The notes beneath the pieces are model-generated. The model was not told where the DNA came from. It was given only the letters and a program-made list of their open reading frames with translations, and did no database searches. A program made the translations under genes and the position numbers. This document shows, in pieces, positions 1 through 4,792 of a stretch of DNA of 5,347 bases. Each line of letters opens with the position of its first letter. Position 1 is the stretch's first letter. The DNA is from Spirochaetales bacterium (lineage in GTDB: Bacteria > Spirochaetota > Spirochaetia > DTKZ01), in NCBI GenBank assembly GCA_017998025.1, contig JAGODW010000137.1:1-5347 (forward strand). The letters are read 5' to 3'.

Positions 1-180
1 CATGGTTTCAAACTCACGGACGATCATCATGTGATAGAGAATCGTTTGAAGTTTTTCTTTACCGTAGAGTTCCAGCTCTTTTTTAATGTCCGGGGTATAT
101 TGATTCAGAGGGATGCTGTTGATGGTAAGTATCCCCTTTTTACGTACATCTTTTGGATCGATCAGTATCGATTTAGGCAT
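1..180 (-). CDS. E1 component of a 2-oxoacid/acetoin dehydrogenase complex, N-terminal 60 residues only
   Basis: The reverse strand reads open from ATG at 180-178 to the window edge, beginning MPKSILIDPKDVRKKG and ending with LYHMMIVREFETM. The last stretch matches the conserved first helix of thiamine-diphosphate E1 alpha chains (pattern Y..M...R.fE.). The segment before it, with the 'INSIPLNQY' region, resembles the N-terminal leader I recall from E1 proteins in which alpha and beta chains are fused. The thiamine-diphosphate site and any beta-chain portion lie outside the window, so fusion cannot be confirmed. E1 decarboxylates a 2-oxoacid or acetoin and acylates the lipoyl group of E2 in the cytoplasm. 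The gene lies 67 bases downstream of the E2 gene on the same strand, which strongly supports the call. The start is well supported by an AGGAGG site 5 bases upstream. Substrate (pyruvate, branched-chain 2-oxoacid or acetoin) is undetermined. Confidence 0.72.
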   Translation of the reverse strand, partial: MPKSILIDPKDVRKKGILTINSIPLNQYTPDIKKELELYGKEKLQTILYHMMIVREFETM

Positions 181-185
181 TGGTT

Positions 186-191
186 CCTCCT
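186..191 (-). promoter_or_regulatory. Ribosome binding site of the E1 gene
   Basis: AGGAGG on the reverse strand, 5 bases before the ATG at 180. It fixes the start of the truncated E1 reading frame, which would otherwise be supported by only 60 codons. Confidence 0.8.
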
Positions 192-247
192 AACCTTTGT
201 TCTGTTTCTTAACAGGCTGCAGACCACTCTTTACGGTCTTACCTGAT

Positions 248-1462
248 TTAGCCCGCCAGGAAGAGATCCAGGTGAGCGATTACATCCGTCAAATACTGTA
301 GAAAACGAGCAGCGGGTGCTCCATCCACCGCCTGATGATCAATCGTCAAGGATAAACCTATGTTAGGGATAAATTTCACCTCTTCTCCTTCCAGGACAGG
401 TGTCGGTTGTATGGAACAGACCCCCAGGATGGCAACTTGCGGGCTGTTCAGGATGGGGGTGAAGCTATGAATTCCCAGGTTTCCGAGATTCGAAACCGTG
501 AACGTCCCTCCCTTTAATTCTTCCGGTGCTATTTTCCCTTCTATGCAGGCCTGACCAAGCCGTTTGGTTTCACTGCTGAGTTCTTTCAGGGATAAGGATT
601 GAGCGTTCTGTATTACCGGGACAAGGAGTCCCTTGGGTGTATCCACTGCAAACGCAAGGTGTACTTCATGAAATCGATAGATACGATCCTTCTGCCAGTA
701 TGCATTCAGTGCAGGGAATTGCAGCAGCGACCGTGCTACAGCAAATAAAACCATATCGTTGATGGTGATATTGTTATACCCGTATCCATCCGGTGAGTCT
801 TTAAAGCGTTTCCTTAGAGCAAGGATCGTACGTGCATCGGCAGAAGTATGTAGGGTTAACTGAGCATGGGACTGGAGAGATTCCATCATTCGCTGGGCTA
901 TTACTTTTCGGGTACCTGCAACGATCACTTCTTCTCCCTGATCCGATCTTGTACCCGGGGAAGAAACCGAGAGTGCAGCAGCCTCTTCTGCAATGGATCG
1001 CAGACTTTCTACAGGTTCTTTTTTCGGGTGCACGGTTTTCTGTTCCTGCAAGGCGGCCCGAACATCTCGCTCCAGGATGCGGCCTTTGGGGCCGGTTCCC
1101 CGTATTGCTTCCGGATCGATTCCTTCAGACCGAGCGAGCCGCCGGGCGCGAGGGGAGATGCGTACCTTATCTGAAACAGACTCAATACTTTCTTTCTTTT
1201 CTTCTTTTAACGCCAGTACTTCTCCCTTCTGCCCTAGATATGCAATAGGGGTTAGGACAGGAACGTCTACTCCCTGGGGATACAGTATTTTTAACAATAC
1301 TCCTGATGTGGGTGCTTCAACGGTAAAAACAGCCTTGTCCGTCTCTACTTCGCAGAGTACATCCCCTTTTTGGACATCGTCTCCCTCGTTCTTTTTCCAT
1401 TCCAGAATTAAACAGCTTTCTACAGACTGCCCTTGCCGGGGCATCAATATTTCCGTCGCCAT
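248..1462 (-). CDS. Dihydrolipoamide acyltransferase (E2) of a pyruvate/2-oxoacid or acetoin dehydrogenase complex
   Basis: A 404-residue E2 that passes the acyl group from its lipoyl arm to CoA and forms the core of a cytoplasmic dehydrogenase complex. Domains in order: one lipoyl domain at about 1-80 with the lipoylation motif ETDKA (Lys43); a linker rich in charged residues; a peripheral subunit-binding domain at about 101-135 (RISPRARRLA...GTGPKGRI...DV); an Ala/Ser-rich linker; and the catalytic domain from about 178 to the end, with SNLGNLGI at 324-331 and the active-site motif DHQAVDG at 375-381. The catalytic His376 and Asp380 are present, but the usual Arg after His is Gln. An in-frame GTG at 1483 would add seven residues (MKIKGGG), but those codons are themselves the SD site (AAGGAGG), so ATG 1462 is chosen. 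It lies 53 bases after the DeoR-type gene and 67 before E1, probably in one operon. Length is normal for a single-lipoyl E2. The domain class is certain; the 2-oxoacid substrate is not determined. Confidence 0.93.
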   Translation of the reverse strand: MATEILMPRQGQSVESCLILEWKKNEGDDVQKGDVLCEVETDKAVFTVEAPTSGVLLKILYPQGVDVPVLTPIAYLGQKGEVLALKEEKKESIESVSDKVRISPRARRLARSEGIDPEAIRGTGPKGRILERDVRAALQEQKTVHPKKEPVESLRSIAEEAAALSVSSPGTRSDQGEEVIVAGTRKVIAQRMMESLQSHAQLTLHTSADARTILALRKRFKDSPDGYGYNNITINDMVLFAVARSLLQFPALNAYWQKDRIYRFHEVHLAFAVDTPKGLLVPVIQNAQSLSLKELSSETKRLGQACIEGKIAPEELKGGTFTVSNLGNLGIHSFTPILNSPQVAILGVCSIQPTPVLEGEEVKFIPNIGLSLTIDHQAVDGAPAARFLQYLTDVIAHLDLFLAG

Positions 1463-1466
1463 ACCT

Positions 1467-1473
1467 CCTCCTT
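1467..1473 (-). promoter_or_regulatory. Ribosome binding site that decides the E2 start
   Basis: The reverse strand reads AAGGAGGAGGT directly before ATG at 1462, giving an SD core 4-6 bases from the start depending on register. The upstream in-frame GTG at 1483 has no SD and would translate this site as Lys-Gly-Gly-Gly, so it is not favoured. Confidence 0.85.
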
Positions 1474-1483
1474 TTATTTTCAC

Positions 1484-1520
1484 TATAGGATGGGGGAACG
1501 TGTAGGAACCGTCCCCTATA
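1484..1520. repeat. Imperfect inverted repeat between the regulator and E2 genes
   Basis: On the plus strand TATAGG at 1484-1489 pairs with CCTATA at 1515-1520. Inside, a G-rich run at 1492-1496 followed by AAC can pair with GTCC at 1511-1514 after a bulge. On the transcript the structure would begin at the stop codon of the DeoR-type gene (1518-1516) and end about 10 bases before the E2 SD site. There is no T-run, so it is not an ordinary terminator. It could be an mRNA processing or stability element, or an operator. The imperfect pairing keeps confidence low. Confidence 0.3.
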
Positions 1521-2271
1521 CCTGAGTTACCTCTATGCCACCTTCCTGTAACAATTTCTCCGCTTCTGCCGGTAGATTTCTGTCCGTAAGGATCCGATGA
1601 ATCTTTTGAAGAGGTAAAACTCTCACGAATCCAACTTTTCCGTACTTGGAACTATCTGCTACCAGAATCGTTTCCTGAGCCTGCGCCGCCATTCGTTTGA
1701 CTATTTCCGCTCCTTCTACGAGGTGGGTGGTAAGTCCTTTTTCCCAGGTAAATCCGTCGGTTCCAACAAACGCACGTTTTACATGAAACCGTTCCAGTTC
1801 TGCCAGGGCAATCGGCCCTACGAGGGACTCTGTTTGAGGCCGGAATTCTCCTCCCACGAGGGTCAACCGAATGGCTGGATTCGCCCGGGCATAGGGAAGG
1901 ATCAGGGTATTGTTGGTTACAATGGTAATATCCCTCTTTCCCAAAAGGTGCCGGGCGATCAACGCTGTGGTAGATCCAGCTTCAATCATCACAGTATCTC
2001 CATCCTGGATAAGAGAAGCTGCAGCCTTTGCTATACGGTTCTTTTCCTCTACCCGATTTCGAATCTGTTCCAGCATCGTGGGGTGGAAGGTCGGAAAAGC
2101 TCCTCCCCAGGTTCTAAGGACATATCCTTTTTCGGATAAGCCGTTTAAGAGGGATCGCACTGTAACAGTGGAAACTCCGAGGGATTTACCCATCTCTTTT
2201 ATGCCCAGGCCCGGATTTTCCTGGAGAAGCTCGAGGATGTCCTTCTCTTTATCGTTCAGAATGATATGCAT
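1516..2271 (-). CDS. DeoR/GlpR-family transcriptional regulator
   Basis: A 251-residue protein, the usual length of this family. Residues about 5-58 form a winged helix-turn-helix ending in RTWGGA, the counterpart of the family's R.HGGA hinge. Residues about 76-235 form the ISOCOT-like effector domain that binds phosphorylated sugars or related metabolites: DGDTVMIEAGSTT at 90-102, VTNN at 118-121, LVGGEFR at 138-144, FVGTDGF at 168-174, and ADSSKYGK at 205-212. The recognition helix reads STVTVRSLLNGL, whereas the family signature has Arg-Asp (RRDL type), so its DNA contact surface differs from the norm. It is the first gene of the minus-strand unit and presumably controls itself and the E2/E1 genes. 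ATG 2271 has no good SD; AAAGG lies about 14 bases upstream, so expression may be weak or the mRNA leader atypical. The family is clear; ligand and operator are unknown. Confidence 0.93.
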   Translation of the reverse strand: MHIILNDKEKDILELLQENPGLGIKEMGKSLGVSTVTVRSLLNGLSEKGYVLRTWGGAFPTFHPTMLEQIRNRVEEKNRIAKAAASLIQDGDTVMIEAGSTTALIARHLLGKRDITIVTNNTLILPYARANPAIRLTLVGGEFRPQTESLVGPIALAELERFHVKRAFVGTDGFTWEKGLTTHLVEGAEIVKRMAAQAQETILVADSSKYGKVGFVRVLPLQKIHRILTDRNLPAEAEKLLQEGGIEVTQV

Positions 2272-2298
2272 TAACTGACTATTAGCCTTTAATTTTCT

Positions 2299-2335
2299 TT
2301 TGATTTGCTTTCAATTTTAAGCATATTTGATTTGC
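2299..2335. repeat. Paired direct repeat TTTGATTTGC with a nested inverted repeat; candidate operator
   Basis: TTTGATTTGC occurs exactly at 2299-2308 and 2326-2335, start to start 27 bases. Between and overlapping them is an inverted repeat, TGCTT (2306-2310) and AAGCA (2319-2323), with an 8-base centre. One direct copy sits in the -35/-10 spacer of the minus-strand promoter, the other at the predicted transcription start, and the inverted repeat covers the -10 box. DeoR-family proteins commonly repress by binding repeated sites over their own promoters, so this is the best candidate site for the adjacent regulator. Chance similarity in AT-rich DNA remains possible. Confidence 0.45.
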
Positions 2336-2343
2336 ATTGTCAA
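2314..2343 (-). promoter_or_regulatory. Probable sigma-70-type promoter for the DeoR-E2-E1 operon
   Basis: On the reverse strand a perfect -35 box TTGACA (2343-2338) is followed after 18 bases by TAAAAT (2319-2314), five of six matches to the -10 consensus. Transcription would start near 2307, giving a leader of about 36 bases before ATG 2271. The surrounding DNA is AT-rich and non-coding. Direct and inverted repeats overlap both the spacer and the -10 box, consistent with a regulated promoter. Confidence 0.65.
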
Positions 2344-2389
2344 GAGGTGTTCGAGGTACTGCACAAGTTTGTAGGTGTTTTTTTTAAAA

Positions 2390-2402
2390 AATTTCCGAAA
2401 TT
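2390..2402. repeat. Short perfect palindrome upstream of the kamA promoter
   Basis: AATTTC-C-GAAATT, six-base arms around one central base, ends 22 bases before the -35 box of the kamA promoter. It follows a T8-A6 tract at 2378-2391 that may bend the DNA. It could be a regulator-binding site; no particular regulator is implied. Confidence 0.3.
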
Positions 2403-2424
2403 CATAAGAAGAGGCGAATGGTCA

Positions 2425-2453
2425 TTGACAAAAAAATAAAGAGTTATTATCAA
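2425..2453 (+). promoter_or_regulatory. Probable sigma-70-type promoter for the kamA-ligase-transporter operon
   Basis: A perfect TTGACA (2425-2430) is followed after 17 bases by TATCAA (2448-2453), four of six matches to the -10 consensus. TATTAT at 2445-2450 is a closer -10 match but at an unusual 14-base spacing. Transcription would begin around 2460, giving a leader of roughly 25 bases. Confidence 0.55.
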
Positions 2454-2471
2454 CATAAGTAATTCTCTATG

Positions 2472-2477
2472 AAGGAG
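2472..2477 (+). promoter_or_regulatory. Ribosome binding site of kamA
   Basis: AAGGAG sits 8 bases before ATG 2486 and 11 before the second ATG at 2489, so the first is preferred. It supports the long N-terminal extension being translated, because no other ATG occurs in this frame until residue 302. Confidence 0.8.
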
Positions 2478-2485
2478 CACTTCTA

Positions 2486-3805
2486 ATGATGCAAAAAACT
2501 ATCTCTATTGAAGAGGACCCTCCCAGTCTTACGGAGGACCCTCCAGGGCCTTGTACGGCAGTACGGGGGGGCCTCCTATCCCCAACATCTACAGTTATAC
2601 CTATCTCACCCACACAGTCCTCTAAACAACTGCGCGTAATTAAACCCCATCATGAATGGCAAGGGGCGGCAAAAGGATTTCGGCAAAAGTTTTTCCCGGA
2701 TACTACTCGGGCTGAGTGGAACGATTGGCGATGGCAGCTCGCTCATCGGATCACTTCCTTTGAAGAATTGGGAAAAATATTGTATCTCTCCGATGCGGAA
2801 TCCAGGATATTCCAGGAGAATAAGCAGGGACTTCCTTTATCCATCACTCCCTACTATGCAAGTCTGCTGGATCCAAAAGATCCAACCCAGGCTCTGAGAA
2901 AAGCAGTGGTTCCTGTATTCTATGAAAAAGTATTGTCCGCAGGGGAAAGCATAGACCCCCTGGGGGAAGATCATGATTCGCCGGTTCCAGGACTGATCCA
3001 TAGGTATCCAGACCGGGTTCTATTTCTGGCAACGTTCGTGTGTTCTACCTACTGCAGGTACTGCACCCGTTCTCGGGCTGTAGGCCACCAGGATACAGGG
3101 GACATTCGGAGCCGTTGGGAGTTGGCGATCGAGTATATACGGAATCATCCGGAAGTTCGGGACGTCCTGATCTCAGGTGGGGATCCTCTAACCCTTCCTG
3201 ATGAATCCATCGATTATCTCCTATCCCGAATCAGTTCTATCCCGCATGTAGAATTTATCCGAATTGGTACAAAAGTGCCTTCAGTCCTTCCTCAGCGAGT
3301 CACGCGTTCTTTATTGCGGGTTCTTCGGAAGTATAGACCGTTATGGATCAGTATTCATGCAACTCATCCAGATGAGCTTACACCGGAAATGCGTGTTGCC
3401 TGCAACCGGCTGGCGGATGCGGGGATTCCTCTGGGAAGTCAAACGGTTCTATTGGCTGGAATTAATGATTCTGTAGAAGTACTTCGTAAACTCTTTCATG
3501 GACTCCTTACCATCCGGGTTAGACCCTACTATTTGTACCAGTGTGATCCCATCCCAGGTTCAGGCCATTTTAGAACTTCGGTTAAAAAAGGGCTGGAAAT
3601 CATACAGGGGCTACGGGGCTTTACCACGGGGTATGCGGTTCCTACGTATGTAATTGATGCGCCCGGAGGAGGAGGGAAGATCCCCTTGCTTCCCGAGTAT
3701 GTCTTAGGGTACGACAACGGTGATTTACTGCTTAAAAACTTTGAAGGGAACACGTACCGATATCCGGACCCGGGAGCTTTAAATGGATCGTTGATCCGAT
3801 GCTGA
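2486..3805 (+). CDS. kamA: Lysine 2,3-aminomutase-type radical SAM enzyme (KamA family)
   Basis: A 439-residue KamA-family enzyme, predicted to move the alpha-amino group of L-lysine to C3, giving beta-lysine, using a [4Fe-4S] cluster, S-adenosylmethionine and PLP in the cytoplasm. Visible motifs: radical SAM cysteines C186, C190 and C193 in CSTYCRYC; Arg195 two residues later, matching the substrate-carboxylate Arg of clostridial LAM; SGGDPL at 230-235; and PGGGGK at 393-398 with the PLP lysine K398. Asp354 (YQCD) and Asp391 (VIDAPGG) align with the two aspartates that hold the lysine epsilon-amine in LAM; glutamate 2,3-aminomutase has Lys and Asn there. The C-terminal region to NFEG is retained, unlike EpmB-type proteins that act on EF-P. 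Residues 1 to about 65 are an extra Pro/Ser/Thr-rich segment absent from clostridial LAM. It is the first gene of the plus-strand unit and overlaps the ATP-grasp gene by 7 bases. Family is near certain; lysine as substrate is likely. Confidence 0.93.
   Translation: MMQKTISIEEDPPSLTEDPPGPCTAVRGGLLSPTSTVIPISPTQSSKQLRVIKPHHEWQGAAKGFRQKFFPDTTRAEWNDWRWQLAHRITSFEELGKILYLSDAESRIFQENKQGLPLSITPYYASLLDPKDPTQALRKAVVPVFYEKVLSAGESIDPLGEDHDSPVPGLIHRYPDRVLFLATFVCSTYCRYCTRSRAVGHQDTGDIRSRWELAIEYIRNHPEVRDVLISGGDPLTLPDESIDYLLSRISSIPHVEFIRIGTKVPSVLPQRVTRSLLRVLRKYRPLWISIHATHPDELTPEMRVACNRLADAGIPLGSQTVLLAGINDSVEVLRKLFHGLLTIRVRPYYLYQCDPIPGSGHFRTSVKKGLEIIQGLRGFTTGYAVPTYVIDAPGGGGKIPLLPEYVLGYDNGDLLLKNFEGNTYRYPDPGALNGSLIRC
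2513..2544 (+). repeat. 11-base direct repeat in the kamA N-terminal extension
   Basis: GAGGACCCTCC occurs at 2513-2523 and 2534-2544, 21 bases apart, so in frame, and encodes two EDPP units (residues 10-13 and 17-20). It looks like a small in-frame duplication in a poorly constrained region. Confidence 0.6.
2549..2571 (+). other. Hairpin-forming, G-rich segment with a seven-G run inside kamA
   Basis: In the mRNA, bases 2549-2556 can pair with 2561-2568 around the loop GGCA: four Watson-Crick pairs GTAC/GTAC next to the loop, then two U-G and two C-G pairs. The outer strand is part of the G7 run at 2565-2571. GGAGG at 2533-2537 could also pair with CCTCC at 2572-2576. No U-tract follows, so it is not a terminator. 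It lies about 65 bases into the gene. Possible roles are translational tuning or slippage; neither is shown. Confidence 0.3.
3785..3797 (+). other. Small hairpin directly before the ATP-grasp start codon
   Basis: GGATC (3785-3789), loop GTT, GATCC (3793-3797): a perfect 5-base-pair stem ending one base before ATG 3799. It occupies the place where an SD site would be, and no SD is visible. With the ATGCTGA overlap this suggests that the ligase is translated by ribosomes arriving from kamA. Confidence 0.4.
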
Positions 3806-4785
3806 CAATTGGACTTACCTACGACTTAAAGGATGACTATATCGCCGCCGGCTTCTCTTTGGAGGAGGCGGCGGAGTTTGACTCGAGGGAAACGATTGAT
3901 GCCCTGGACAACTCCCTTGCAGCCGCTGGGCATACGGTGGATCGTATTGGGAATCTGCGTGCCTTGATGCATCGGCTGCTTCGAGGAGACCGGTGGGACA
4001 TGGTTTTCAATATCGCAGAGGGAGTACGGGGCCCGGGTAGGGAGTCCGAAATCCCCTGTCTATTAGAAGCATTCTCTATTCCCTATACTTTTTCCGATCC
4101 CATGGTGTTAGGATTGTGTCTTCATAAGGGGATGACGAAACATGTTGTGAGAGATGCGGGGATACCCACTCCAGATTTCAGAGTGATTGAGAGTGAAGCG
4201 GATTTAGGCTCAGTTTCCCTATCCTATCCGGTCTTTGCCAAGCCTGTTGCTGAAGGCACGGGAAAGGGTGTATCAACTCTTTCCCGGATTGAGAATCCGG
4301 AATCTCTCCAGGCCATAGTAACGGAACTCCTAAAACGGTTTAAACAGCCGGTGCTGGTGGAAGAATATTTACCAGGACGAGAATTTACCGTGGGAATTCT
4401 GGGTACAGGTCCAGAGGCTCGAGTGATCGGCGGGATGGAAATTCTCTATGGTAAAACGGCGGAAGGGAATATTTATTCTTATAGCAACAAGGCGCAGTAT
4501 GAAACCCGGATTTCCTACGTTCCAATAGCAGGGCCTATCCAGGAAAAGGTGTACCGCCTGGCCCTTTCCTCGTACCGCGTCCTCGGTTGCCGGGATGGAG
4601 GCAGAGTGGACGTGCGGGAAGACGATGAGGGAGAACCACAGTTCCTGGAGGTGAATCCCTTGCCGGGGCTTCATCCTATCCATTCAGATCTTCCTATTCT
4701 TGCTTCACTCCAGGGTCTTACCTATGGGGAACTAATCAGGGGAATCTTATCATCTGCATTGAAGCGGAATACGCGTTTATATTGA
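3799..4785 (+). CDS. ATP-grasp ligase related to D-Ala-D-Ala ligase, probable amino-acid ligase
   Basis: A 328-residue ATP-grasp protein, predicted to activate a carboxylate as an acyl phosphate and join it to an amine. The general ATP-grasp layout matches Ddl: an N-terminal domain to about 100 with FNIAEG at 70-75 and IPYTFSDP at 94-101; K110 and K114 (HKGMTK); the glycine loop FAKPVAEGTGKG at 146-157; VEEYLPGREFTVGIL at 187-201; a lid segment YSYSNKAQYE at 226-235; and Mg ligands RVD (D271) and E283/N285 in FLEVNPLPGLHPIHSDLP. The Ddl substrate features are missing: no N-terminal GGxSxExxVS motif, HG replaced by EG, and the REGSSVG loop replaced by AEGTGKG. A role in the cell wall is therefore doubtful. 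It overlaps kamA by 7 bases (ATGCTGA), so beta-lysine is a plausible substrate or partner; this rests on context. Automatic annotation may well say D-alanine--D-alanine ligase. ATP-grasp family membership is certain; the substrate is unknown. Confidence 0.88.
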   Translation: MLTIGLTYDLKDDYIAAGFSLEEAAEFDSRETIDALDNSLAAAGHTVDRIGNLRALMHRLLRGDRWDMVFNIAEGVRGPGRESEIPCLLEAFSIPYTFSDPMVLGLCLHKGMTKHVVRDAGIPTPDFRVIESEADLGSVSLSYPVFAKPVAEGTGKGVSTLSRIENPESLQAIVTELLKRFKQPVLVEEYLPGREFTVGILGTGPEARVIGGMEILYGKTAEGNIYSYSNKAQYETRISYVPIAGPIQEKVYRLALSSYRVLGCRDGGRVDVREDDEGEPQFLEVNPLPGLHPIHSDLPILASLQGLTYGELIRGILSSALKRNTRLY

Positions 4786-4792
4786 TAAAAGG

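Noticed and set aside
221..239. AGACC/GGTCT inverted repeat between E2 and E1
   Set aside because: Only five base pairs with a nine-base loop and no T-run; too weak to call a terminator or operator.
31..246. 71-codon plus-strand frame at the left edge
   Set aside because: It runs antisense to the E1 start and its SD and into the E1-E2 gap; the minus-strand E1 reading is much better supported.
832..1505. Long open frames on the plus strand opposite the E2 gene (832-1248, 866-1174, 993-1505)
   Set aside because: They are antisense to a clearly conserved E2 protein, have Cys/Ser/Pro/Arg-rich translations without recognisable domains, and lack SD sites.
1482..1511. Internal promoter before E2 based on TATAGT on the minus strand
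   Set aside because: No acceptable -35 box at 16-18 bases; the TATAGT is part of the inverted repeat.
1723..2278. Open frames on the plus strand opposite the DeoR-type gene
   Set aside because: The regulator on the other strand has full family motifs along its length; the antisense translations show no family features.
2345..2379. AGGTGTT direct repeat at 2345-2351 and 2373-2379
   Set aside because: Seven bases only, without symmetry or a clear relation to either promoter; easily due to chance.
2486..3805. KamA as EpmB-type (EF-P lysine modification) or as glutamate 2,3-aminomutase
   Set aside because: The C-terminal part to NFEG and both lysine-amine-binding aspartates (D354, D391) are retained, and no EpmA or EF-P gene is nearby.
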